Shown here: positions 1 through 7,129 of the stretch, piece by piece
Layout: each line of letters starts with the position of its first letter
Numbering within the stretch: the first letter of the stretch is position 1
NCBI GenBank assembly: GCA_025506515.1
Contig: CM046443.1
Span: forward strand, 24,618,724 to 24,682,723
DNA length: 64,000 nucleotides
DNA from: Flaveria trinervia
Taxonomy: Eukaryota > Streptophyta > Magnoliopsida > Asterales > Asteraceae
Reading direction: 5' to 3'
Notes under the pieces: model-generated
Database searches by the model: none
Told to the model about the DNA's origin: nothing
What the model saw: only the letters and a program-made list of their open reading frames with translations
Translations under genes and position numbers: made by a program

Positions 1-422
1 TTTAAATAACTCCTCGGTCCAACGGTCGTCTCCACTGGTCCCGGGCCTGAAACGGAGACTTCTAGCCCAAGTTATGCCCATTTTAGTGAAGCCCCTTTTG
101 ATAAGTGATCTTAGGCCTTCAAAAAGGCTAAAGCTTGCTCATCTACACTTGGGCCCACATCAGTACCTCAGCACTTTTAAAAAGAAACTCAAACTGGATA
201 CACGACCATAGTTCAGGATTTAGTCCCCATTCAAAACAGAATTGAGTATAGAAAAGCCAATGGCACAATGCAACATTATGCTACAGCTAACCGCCAGTCA
301 AAACTTTAAAGGTTTAGGATTGCACGCTTGTACAACTAAAAACCAAACCAACACAATCCAATCCCCAATTTTGATGTTGGTAAACTCAGGATCATATTAA
401 ACCAATATCTACAACAGTGTGT
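1..422. other. Flank downstream of the CCT2 relic; nothing recognised
   Basis: No ORF, LTR border or RNA gene is supported here. If the CCT2 relic was once expressed, this stretch holds its 3' untranslated region and downstream flank, because its stop codon is read on the minus strand at 425-423. Positions 1-130 are fairly GC-rich, unlike the AT-rich remainder, and may be an old repeat that I cannot name. Confidence 0.4.
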
Positions 423-553
423 CTACATTCTATCTTCTCTCTTCCTTGGTGCACAGGTGATAATTTCAACGACTCTCGAAATCATTTCTGCGGCTTTAGT
501 TGCAGAGAGCAGTACAGCGTGCTTCACCTTAAATGCCTCTGATATTCCAAGCA
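423..553 (-). pseudogene. CCT2: Terminal exon of a degenerate chaperonin CCT2 (TCP-1 beta) gene
   Basis: On the minus strand an open segment encodes the C-terminus of CCT/TRiC subunit beta, a cytosolic ATP-dependent chaperonin subunit that folds actin, tubulin and other proteins. Recognisable blocks are LGISEAFKVKHAVLLSAT and EIITCAPRKREDRM followed by a TAG stop. A splice acceptor TATGTCAG lies just 5' of the exon at 554-561, and the 131-nt length fits a phase-1 junction plus 43 codons. Several positions look degenerate against my memory of plant CCT2 (lysine in SATKAAEM, serine and valine in ISRVVEI), suggesting relaxed selection. The coding part for roughly 110 residues that should precede this exon is not visible. 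Family assignment is confident. Pseudogene status follows from this exon together with those at 2504-2850 and 3022-3093. Confidence 0.8.
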
Positions 554-797
554 CTGACATATATATAACCTGTACAAAGATCAATGTAACCAAACACAAA
601 TTAAACAATACAACTATATAATTATGGGGATGGTTTGGTTTTGTGTTCTTTAAAAGGCTAATAATATGTCTCGATAAACAATTATTGCCTACGTGTTGAG
701 CAGCAAAGCTAATCCCCTCAATAGCAAAACAAATGTTCATTAGAGAAAATGAATAGCCTTAAGAAACGTTTGTCTAAAGCCATGTACCATGGCTAAG
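554..797 (-). other. Intron-like sequence between the CCT2 terminal exon and the Copia insertion
   Basis: AT-rich sequence with no coding similarity that I can see, even though an open frame happens to run from the terminal exon up to about 740. It most likely belongs to the intron that received the Copia fragment starting at 798. Confidence 0.45.
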
Positions 798-975
798 TGT
801 TGATTTTACACCAACAAAGGGCACAATTATATGAAGGTTTTAAATGTGTCATATCTATAACATGTTTTTTCTTGTCCTTATTTGTTATTCTCTTTTTCTT
901 GTAGGTTGTAATTGTATTATTATCATCTATATAATCCTTCCTCCACTAATTGCGGAGCATTGAGTCTTTCAATCA
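798..975 (+). repeat. Short 5' LTR of the truncated Copia element
   Basis: The segment begins TGTTGATTT and ends CAATCA, a TG...CA layout, three bases before a tRNA-Met-type primer-binding site. At about 178 bp it is short for an LTR. There is no second LTR to compare with, so the left border is inferred. Confidence 0.5.
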
Positions 976-978
976 ATA

Positions 979-993
979 TGGTATCATAGAGCC
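979..993 (+). other. Primer-binding site (tRNA-iMet type)
   Basis: TGGTATCATAGAGCC closely matches the TGGTATCAGAGC core that pairs with the 3' end of initiator tRNA-Met, with one extra base. It follows directly on the LTR and fixes the plus orientation. Confidence 0.75.
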
Positions 994-1143
994 TTTCTCT
1001 ATTCACGTCCTCTAAATAACTTCTTCACTTCTTCTTCCCACCCTTCCTATTCCCTAAGCCTCTCCCTCTCCTCTCTCTAAATCTCTCATGGCATCTTCAT
1101 CCAACTCTGTGATGGCTACACACCCATAAACACCATTATTCAC

Positions 1144-2361
1144 ATGTTAACTATCAAACTTGCGTCATCCAACTACCTTTTATGGAAGAATCAAATTATC
1201 CCGATCATTTCCTATCAAAATCTCATTGGCCATGCAGATAGCTCTTCTTCCGCCCCTGCCCCCACACTTCTACAAACTGAAAAAGTAGTGGATAACCCGG
1301 CTTACATTGCTTGGGTTGCTGCTGATCAAAAGACCGTTATTATTTTGCATGCTTCACTCCATGAAGAAGTTGTCTCCCTAATTGTTGGTTTATCAACGAC
1401 TTGGAAAATATGGACCGCTCTTAAGGCTGCCTATGGCAACTCCTCCATTGAGCGGGTTCATACTCTTCGAGATCAACTTCGTCTCATACACAAAGGATCC
1501 AAGTCTATTGCGGACTATGGTCGTGCATTCAAGATCTTATGCGATCAACTTTTTGCCATTGGCCATCCTATTGATGTCAATGATCAACTACACTGGTTCT
1601 TGTGTGGACTTGGTCCAACGTTTGAAATGTTTTCCACCTCCGTCCGCTCCACTCGCCCTACACCTATCTTTGCTGACTTGCTTGCCCATGCTGAAAGCCA
1701 TGAATTGTTTCTCGAGGCCCTTCATCAGTCCTCCTCCCCCACTGTTGCTTTCAATGCTGACGCATGCCCCTTCAGGTTGGGGTCGTGGAGGCCAAACCCT
1801 TGCCACCATGGATCTGCTTTGGGTCGTGGCTGTGGTAGACGACCAACTCACTGTCAACTTTGTCATGCAAATGGTCACTATGCTAACGCGTGTCCAAAAC
1901 TATCTACCTATGCTTCTCAGTCATGCCCGACCGATGATGATTTAGCAAAAGCGTCTGTTGCCCAGTGTCACATTTCTACTTCTGGACCGGATTGGTATGT
2001 TGACTCGGGGGCATCAGACCACATGGCCACATCTGCTGAAACTGTGTCCAATCCATCTCCACTCCCAGGTAATGATTATGTGAATTTTGGGAATGGACAA
2101 TCTCTTCCCGTCACACACCAAGGTTCTTGCTCTCTTCCTAATAATTTGCTTCTCAAAGACGTTTTGGTTGTACCTCACCATACCAAAAACCTCTTGTCCA
2201 TAAGCAAACTTAGCGAAGATAATAATGTAGATGTTCTTTTTTCTCATCCATATTTTTTTGTTCAGTATCGGATCACCAATCAAGTTCTAGGCAAAGGAAG
2301 AGTTGAAAATGGGTTATATGTTTTGCACCCAAGTCATCATGCATTACTTACATGTGTTTAG
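1144..2361 (+). CDS. Copia gag-protease open frame, truncated before integrase
   Basis: Uninterrupted 405-codon frame. Residues about 1-190 form a Copia Gag (UBN2-type) domain, with blocks such as SNYLLWKNQIIPII near the start and LRDQLRLIHKGSKSIADY in the middle. A CCHC zinc knuckle, CQLCHANGHYANAC, lies at about 236-249 and would bind viral-type RNA in the particle. The retropepsin active site WYVDSGASDHM begins at about 284, followed by the protease body with NLLSISKLSEDNNVDV. The frame ends in LYVLHPSH, where the region before integrase should start. The ATG at 1144 follows a leader of about 150 nt after the primer site. An open frame in a truncated element suggests a fairly recent insertion or a late deletion. 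Confidence 0.85.
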   Translation: MLTIKLASSNYLLWKNQIIPIISYQNLIGHADSSSSAPAPTLLQTEKVVDNPAYIAWVAADQKTVIILHASLHEEVVSLIVGLSTTWKIWTALKAAYGNSSIERVHTLRDQLRLIHKGSKSIADYGRAFKILCDQLFAIGHPIDVNDQLHWFLCGLGPTFEMFSTSVRSTRPTPIFADLLAHAESHELFLEALHQSSSPTVAFNADACPFRLGSWRPNPCHHGSALGRGCGRRPTHCQLCHANGHYANACPKLSTYASQSCPTDDDLAKASVAQCHISTSGPDWYVDSGASDHMATSAETVSNPSPLPGNDYVNFGNGQSLPVTHQGSCSLPNNLLLKDVLVVPHHTKNLLSISKLSEDNNVDVLFSHPYFFVQYRITNQVLGKGRVENGLYVLHPSHHALLTCV

Positions 2362-2433
2362 GTACACCATTTTAATTTATTTATCTAGTGAGTAATGTTT
2401 TAAGTTCTACAATAGAATTCTGTTCAAGTAAAT

Positions 2434-2503
<70 letters not shown>
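2362..2503. repeat. Junction and (TA)n microsatellite
   Basis: After the Copia coding sequence ends there is about 70 bp of unassigned AT-rich DNA. A (TA)n tract then runs from about 2435 to 2500, broken once by TGTATG. It abuts the splice-donor side of the CCT2 exon at 2504, so it lies at the 5' start of that intron as read on the minus strand. Confidence 0.85.
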
Positions 2504-2850
2504 AATGGTGCAAGCCTGAGCCATTTCAACACCCGAAAAGTGGATCAATTTATCCTCACCAATCATAATTTCCTCAATGAGTTTATAGTGCCCAAGTTTA
2601 ACTTATTTTGGATTATCAAACAGTGATGCTATGTCACCACCGATAACTAACGTTAGGCCTTCAATACCATCAAAATTAGCATACTCAATTGTAATAATGC
2701 CAGGATCAACAAACAATTTCTCATGGTAATTATAGATTAACTGTCTTAATCCCATGATCAATTATCTTTTGCACTTTTTCCCTCATTTTTTTTCTTTTTC
2801 TTCTCCTTCAATCTGAACAACTTTAGCTATTGAATCTACCTGAATTTCTC
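2504..2850 (-). pseudogene. CCT2: Internal CCT2 exon with a frameshift and a premature stop
   Basis: Minus-strand reading gives the CCT-beta apical/intermediate region: VDSIAKVVQIEGEEKEK, then EKVQKIIDHGIK, RQLIYNYHEKLF, GLTLVIGGDIASLFDNP and KLIEEIMIGEDKLIHFSGVE ending in ACTIV. It is broken twice. An A-rich run near 2786-2793 shifts the frame after EKEK, and a TAA on the minus strand (2603-2605) sits where a residue between DNPK and VKLG is expected. An acceptor-like TGTAG flanks the 5' end and a GT donor follows at 2503-2502, next to the TA repeat. The homology is unmistakable. The stop is inconsistent with a full-length product unless it is a sequencing error. Confidence 0.85.
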
Positions 2851-3021
2851 TACATGACAAGAAAAAAATATCAATAAATTAAATCTAAATTATTCCTCAA
2901 ATACATAAATGCTACTGAATCTATGCCTTTATGAGCCATAACTTTCAAATGAATATAAATAACTTTTAAGTTTGTCATTTTGGATTGGTGAATTGGTGTA
3001 ACTGTTGTCACCAATAACAAC
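2851..3021 (-). other. CCT2 intron remnant lacking expected coding sequence
   Basis: Intron-like AT-rich sequence with a pyrimidine-rich stretch before the acceptor at 2850. About 100 residues of CCT-beta expected between the flanking exons (the segment after the DNKDDA block and before the VDS block) are not found in these 170 bp. This supports an internal deletion of the gene copy. Confidence 0.5.
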
Positions 3022-3093
3022 CTGCATCATCTTTATTATCCTTTATCCGGTCTAGCAATGCTCTGCGAGAATAGTCAGCAGCCATCCGATAAC
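3022..3093 (-). pseudogene. CCT2: CCT2 exon (GYRMAA block)
   Basis: A 72-nt exon with clean borders: TTTTCAG acceptor on the 5' side and a GT donor after GATGCAG. It encodes YRMAADYSRRALLDRIKDNK followed by DDA, matching the conserved equatorial helix of CCT-beta (a GYRMAAEC-like block). The usual AECARNALL is replaced by ADYSRRALL, so it has diverged. It is the most 5' exon visible. Earlier exons would lie to the right, where the solo LTR and the G1 stack intervene. Confidence 0.75.
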
Positions 3094-3313
3094 CTGAAAA
3101 TTTGACGAGACAATTTACCATAAATATGTAAGAACATCGTTCACAAAATGAAATAAAACTTTATTTGTAAAGAACTTTGATTACAATGCAAAAGAAACTA
3201 AACAAACAGATTACATTATTTTCTAAGAAACAACAAATCAAACAAAGTAAACAGAACAATGACTGAGGATTTCTATTGAACAGAGGTCCCTTAAAATAGA
3301 TTTCGGGCCATCC
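3094..3313. other. Host intron-like sequence between the CCT2 exon and the solo LTR
   Basis: AT-rich, no coding or repeat signal that I recognise. It is the left flank of the SIRE-like solo LTR. Confidence 0.4.
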
Positions 3314-3581
3314 TGGTGAATCCCATCTTAAGGCTTAATGAAAGCTTGATGCACCTAAAATAGATCAAGTATTTCCTGCATTCATGCACTCAATGCATAG
3401 AAGAATTTCTTCAGAAGTTTTACTCTCTGCATTAGAAATATTCTAAGTGTAAAATCTTCTGAAGCCAAGACCAATATCTTCCAAAGCCAAAAGTGAAGTC
3501 TTCCAAATCTTCAAAGACAAAGTCTTCTGAAGCTAATGGAGTGAAGACAGATTTTTTCCAAATACTTTGAAGAATATGATT
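3314..3581 (+). repeat. Solo LTR of a C-family Copia, left part (split by element G1)
   Basis: Aligns by eye with the start of the LTR of element C (43224 leftwards on the minus strand): shared order of the AAGGCTTAATG-like head, GCATAGAAG, ATTCTAAGTGTAAAATC, CTTCTGAAGCCAA and CAAAGACAAAGTCTTC. It ends exactly where G1 begins, with target duplication TGATT at 3577-3581 and 31665-31669. The right part resumes after G1. No coding sequence of this family flanks either end, hence a solo LTR. The left border is approximate. Confidence 0.7.
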
Positions 3582-4239
3582 TGTAAGACCTGGTTATTTT
3601 AAAAGTCAAAGAAAGAAAGATTAAAGAGAAGGACAAGAAAGAAAAGAAATAAAACCCAAGTCAAGGGGTTAAATGTGTAAAAATGACAAAATGTTTGAAA
3701 AAGTTGGTGTAAAAGTGGGCATGACCGCCCACTACACGTACAACACCATACCTTCGGATACTTCTAGAGAGAGAAAGAGCAGAGCTCGGTTTAAAGAAGA
3801 ACAAGAAGAAAAGTTCGAATTCAAGGTAAGAATTCATGAGTTTATGATGTTCTTAACTGGTTTTATCTTCAGTTATATGCTTATGTATCTTGTATCTGTT
3901 CGGGTGTGTGTTTTGGTGGGTTTCTAGGCGGTTGAACTCTGTTGGGAACGGGTTTTTGAAGAGTCATAACCAAAGGCTACAAAGGTGAGTTCTAGAACCC
4001 CTTTTTTACTTGTTTTAAACTACTTTGGGGACTAGAATGCATGTATGAACTTTTTATAAACGTTGGGTTTTGTACCCGTATGTGTTTATGTGTGTGTTTG
4101 CGGGTGGGGTTGATTTTGGGTTGTGTATATGTTTCATGATGTCATGATTATGTTTCTAAGGCTTTGAATGTATGATTTAAGCTTAGAACATGATAGGTGA
4201 TGTTTGGGGACTGAATTATGATGTTAAGTGTGACTTAGG

Positions 4240-4600
4240 CTGCTCATGCGCTTAAATAGTAGTTCATGTGCCCAACTGAAAATAACTACCTAAGTGTCCC
4301 ATACGCACAAAACCTCATGCGCCGAAATAGTACCCATGCGCCTAGAAATAGGTTGAAATTGACTAAGTGTTCTTACGCCTAGATGGTTTATGCGCCTGCA
4401 TAGTGCCCATGTGCCTAGAATTGCCCAGAATAAGACTAAGTGTTGCTCATGCGCCCCAATAGTGCCAATGCGCTTGAAAGTTCCCCATGCGCTTGAAAGT
4501 TCCCCATGCGCCTAAGTGTACCCCATGCACCTGAAAGGCCATGCGCCTGCATAGTGCTCATGCGCCTGTATAGTGTCCATGCGCCTAAAGGCTTAGAAAT
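4240..4600 (+). repeat. Imperfect ATGCGCC array inside the Gypsy LTR
   Basis: About fifteen loosely repeated units of 15-25 bp, each built on CATGCGCCTNNATAGTGCC or close variants. The same array occurs at the same LTR position in the copies at 30480-30770, 33385-33610 and 36965-37265 with different copy numbers. It lies downstream of the GTGAGTTCTAG block. Function unknown. Confidence 0.8.
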
Positions 4601-5099
4601 ATTTTCTAGTTTTGGGAAAAGTGTAAAAGTAGGCTTGACTTGGGAGGTTCCCGAGGGCTGTGTAAGTTGACTTTTGAGGTCATAGATGATGTGACAGGTG
4701 ATGTATGACAGTTATGTATGATTATATGATATGTTCCTTATTACGCATGATGACGTGACTTTACGTGGTGTGATTATTATGATGAACGTAAAGTATTATC
4801 TTAACGAAGTGAAGATTTAAGATAACGTACATGGAACATAATGAACGAATGAAGAGTCTTGTAAGCAAATGAAAGGAGGTTCACAACTCATTTAGAGTTG
4901 TTAGCTCAACTGCGTGTTTATAGCGTGCGATCATAGCTAACCCTTAAGGTTCTCACACGGGGGAGTTAGTCTATGTGACTAGTCCATACATGCGATACGT
5001 GGGATATGCGCATTATGGGGTCCTTGTTTCTTAACCCTAGATGTTATAGCTTTGTGCTCAGAGGGGTTTAAGTACATGACCTAGATAGAAGTGAAAGAT

Positions 5100-5210
5100 A
5101 ATAAATGTATGAAAAGTGCGATATGTACGAACTGTGTGAAATGTGCGAAATGTACGAAATGTGTGAAACGTGCGAAATGTACGAAATGAACGATGATGAA
5201 GATAATAATT
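5100..5210 (+). repeat. Short GTGCGAAATGTACGAAAT tandem repeats
   Basis: About six degenerate units around (G/T)(T/C)GCGAAATGTACGAAAT in the distal part of the G1 LTR. A shorter version is at 31195-31250 in the 3' LTR. It looks like a small variable tandem repeat within the LTR. Confidence 0.7.
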
Positions 5211-5361
5211 ATTACCTTGATGTATGTATGATGTGTGATCACGTGTGATAGTAATGAAAATGTTTTGGCAAATGAAATGTAATATAATATTTTGTAAAAC
5301 TAGAACTTACTCAGCAACGCTGACTTTTATGTGTTTCCAGTTGGCACGTAAAGGTTGCTGA

Positions 5362-6119
5362 TGTTGGGTTTGTTGGACCAAATCAAACTAGTTTAACCAT
5401 TTAAACTTGAAAACGCAGCAGATTAACACCAAATATTATCATTTGTAATCTGAAAATATGGTTCATTTCATAACAATAACAAACCCAAGAACAGAAGGAT
5501 CTTATATATGTGTTTGAACTAGCTATCACCAATAAATAACAACCCAAATAAGCAATATATAGTACCTTCCAAGGCTGCTGAAAAACAAGATATAGATGAG
5601 GAGAATGATGTTCTTGAACAGCCAAAACACCAAGAAGAGGTGTGCTCAAGCTTCCATACCCACAAGCATCGAGCATACACCATTCTTCCTAGGATTTGAG
5701 CACTAAATCGGATCAAGAAAGCTGCTGTAACCTTGTTCCAGCCATGAATAATCAACAAAGCTGCTAGAGCTTTGTTCCAGTTGTGATATCTTTCTTCCAA
5801 AAGAAGAGTGATGTTCTTGTGACCCTTTTGCATATGAGAGAGTGAGAGAGATCTGAATGGAGAGTGTGTATGTCCAAGCAAAGAAAAAGATACAAAACAT
5901 AAGGCCAAAAAGAACCCCTAAAAGGGGCGGCCGAACCTTCTGCACTTTTGGGGTTTCCCCCAAAACCTTTTAATCTTTGTTAACAAATGTTTTCAATAAG
6001 TTAAGTAATTACCCTTTTAATTATATAACTTATACACACACTCCTATTATTGATGTTATTTAACCAATTTAAACAACATTACAAATAATATTCATGAACA
6101 AAATATCCATATAGGTTGT
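5362..6119 (-). repeat. 3' LTR of D, left part (split by A)
   Basis: Near-identical to 24435-25195 of the other D LTR. Element A interrupts it inside the GGTTGTTCAATC string, leaving target duplication GTTGT at 6115-6119. An open minus-strand frame at 5519-5963 within this LTR has no recognisable product and is not treated as a gene. Confidence 0.9.
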
Positions 6120-6433
6120 TGTTGGACCAAAAGAACCAATGAGACAGATCAGAAAAACCTTTAAGTCCCACAAGACATCACAACAACTGCTGAAGACTTG
6201 ATCAGCTGTTTGACAAAGTCTGAAGATCAACAGCTGAAGACTAAAGTACTGAAGACTTTAACTGATGAAGACCAAAGTCTGAAGATCAACTGCTGAAGAC
6301 CAAAGTCTGAAGATCAACAGCTGAAGACTAAAGTACTGAAGATCAACAGCTGAAGTACAAAGACTGAAGACATCAGCTGATGACAACAACTGAGGTTCAA
6401 GAAGTCCAAGTACTGAAGCTTTCAGAGTTTGTT

Positions 6434-6466
6434 ACAACAGCTGAAGAAGCATTCTTCAGTTGTTGT
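6434..6466 (+). other. Perfect-type hairpin in the A U3 region
   Basis: ACAACAGCTGAAGAA, a 3-nt loop, then TTCTTCAGTTGTTGT: a 15-bp stem with one G-T pair. The 3' LTR has the same structure at 17788-17816, with AACAACTGAAGAA and TTCTTCAGTTGTT pairing perfectly. It lies upstream of the TATA box, so it would be in the RNA only at the 3' end. Confidence 0.8.
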
Positions 6467-6670
6467 GATGGTTTCCTTTCAGTAGCTTTATTTTCTATTT
6501 CAGTACTTGTAAAACGACTGAAGAGCATGTTCTTCAGTTGTTGTTGTTTCAGTAGTTTCTTTTCAGTAGTTGTAGTGATAGTTAACACTTGGTATTTTTG
6601 TTAAAAGATGTCAGCTGTTTGTCATCTTTAGCAGTTGTGTCAACTTTCAGTAGTTAAATAACAGTTAGAT

Positions 6671-6717
6671 GTCACTGTCAAGTGACATCAGCTGACGTTA
6701 GCTTTCCTTATAAAAGG
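6671..6717 (+). promoter_or_regulatory. LTR core promoter with TGACG-type sites
   Basis: CTTATAAAAGG at 6707-6717 is a good plant TATA box. Just upstream are GTCACT...AGTGAC (inverted, 6671-6686) and TGACATCAGCTGACGT, a pair of TGACG-like half sites resembling as-1/bZIP elements. The other A and B LTRs have the same arrangement (18045, 51593, 62908). Factor binding is inferred from known plant motifs only. Confidence 0.6.
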
Positions 6718-6925
6718 AAAGATGACCTAATTGTAACCGTGCGATAAGCTGAGCCAAAGCGTGTATTGAATGAATATATTCCTTTTGGCAAAATTTCTCT
6801 CTCTATAACAAACACTGTTTCATTGATAAATTTCATGTGTTCTTGTTTAAATTTGTTAATTTGTGTGCTCATTCTGCTGCAAATCCAATCTAATTGATCA
6901 AACTAGATACCGTGATCCTAACAAA

Positions 6926-6939
6926 TGGTATCAAGCTAG
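6926..6939 (+). other. Primer-binding site of A
   Basis: TGGTATCAAGCTAG starts two bases after the LTR. It resembles the tRNA-iMet complement, diverged after the first eight bases. Copy B has TGGTCTCAGAGC at the equivalent place, closer to consensus. Confidence 0.7.
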
Positions 6940-7129
6940 TTAATCATTGATCGACCTAACAATTGATCATTGAAACTGTTCTTTTGCTATCTACGTTTGA
7001 TCGAATTAGCAAATTTGCAAGAATCGGTTATAGAGATTGAGTTTCTGCTGCTTCTGGCTATTTTGTTTGAGGTTCTAAGTGGTTTTGAGCTAATTTACTT
7101 TGTTTACCTTGAATTTTTCTGATTTTGAT

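Larger units (their letters stand above)
798..2361 (+). mobile_element. Truncated Ty1/Copia retrotransposon (5' part only)
   Basis: A Copia element reduced to its 5' end: a short LTR (798-975), a primer-binding site, gag, protease and the start of the region before integrase. Coding similarity stops at about 2361. Integrase, reverse transcriptase, RNase H and the 3' LTR are absent, and the following sequence is an AT microsatellite and CCT2 exon. It lies between two CCT2 exons, probably in an intron and opposite in direction to that gene. No target duplication can be identified because the 3' end is lost. It does not belong to the A/B, C or D families of this window: its LTR is much shorter and its gag differs. 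Confidence 0.75.
3582..5361 (+). repeat. 5' LTR of G1, left part
   Basis: Starts TGTAAGACC straight after TGATT. It matches, in order, the LTRs at 30060, 32760 and 36304: a GGGTTAAATGTG block, a GGTGAGTTCTAGA block, the ATGCGCC array, a GAGGTTCACAACT block and the ACTCAGCAACGCTGA block with TTTCCAGTTGGCA. Element D interrupts it after GCTGA, and it resumes at 25388. Total LTR length without the insert is about 2,022 bp. Confidence 0.85.
6120..6923 (+). repeat. 5' LTR of A
   Basis: Starts TGTTGGACC, ends CCTAACA, then two bases and the primer site. Its U3 holds short CTGAAGA repeats (6180-6370), a long hairpin (6434-6466) and a TATA box at about 6709. The 3' LTR at 17499 is about 40 bp shorter, mostly from repeat and indel differences. 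Confidence 0.92.

Noticed and set aside
1382..1945. 187-codon frame overlapping the Copia gag, and the antisense 1588-1878 frame
   Set aside because: Shadows of the genuine gag-protease frame, which carries the zinc knuckle and protease motif.
4240..4600. CRISPR-like array
   Set aside because: Units are short, imperfect and lack unique spacers, and the context is a plant Gypsy LTR.
5519..5963. Minus-strand open frames in the left D LTR (and 24634-25037 in the right one)
   Set aside because: They occur in both LTR copies, are not conserved in frame between them, and show no domain; LTR sequence.
6380..6604. 74-codon plus-strand frame in the A 5' LTR
   Set aside because: Formed by the hairpin and CTTCAGTTGTT repeats; broken in the 3' LTR.
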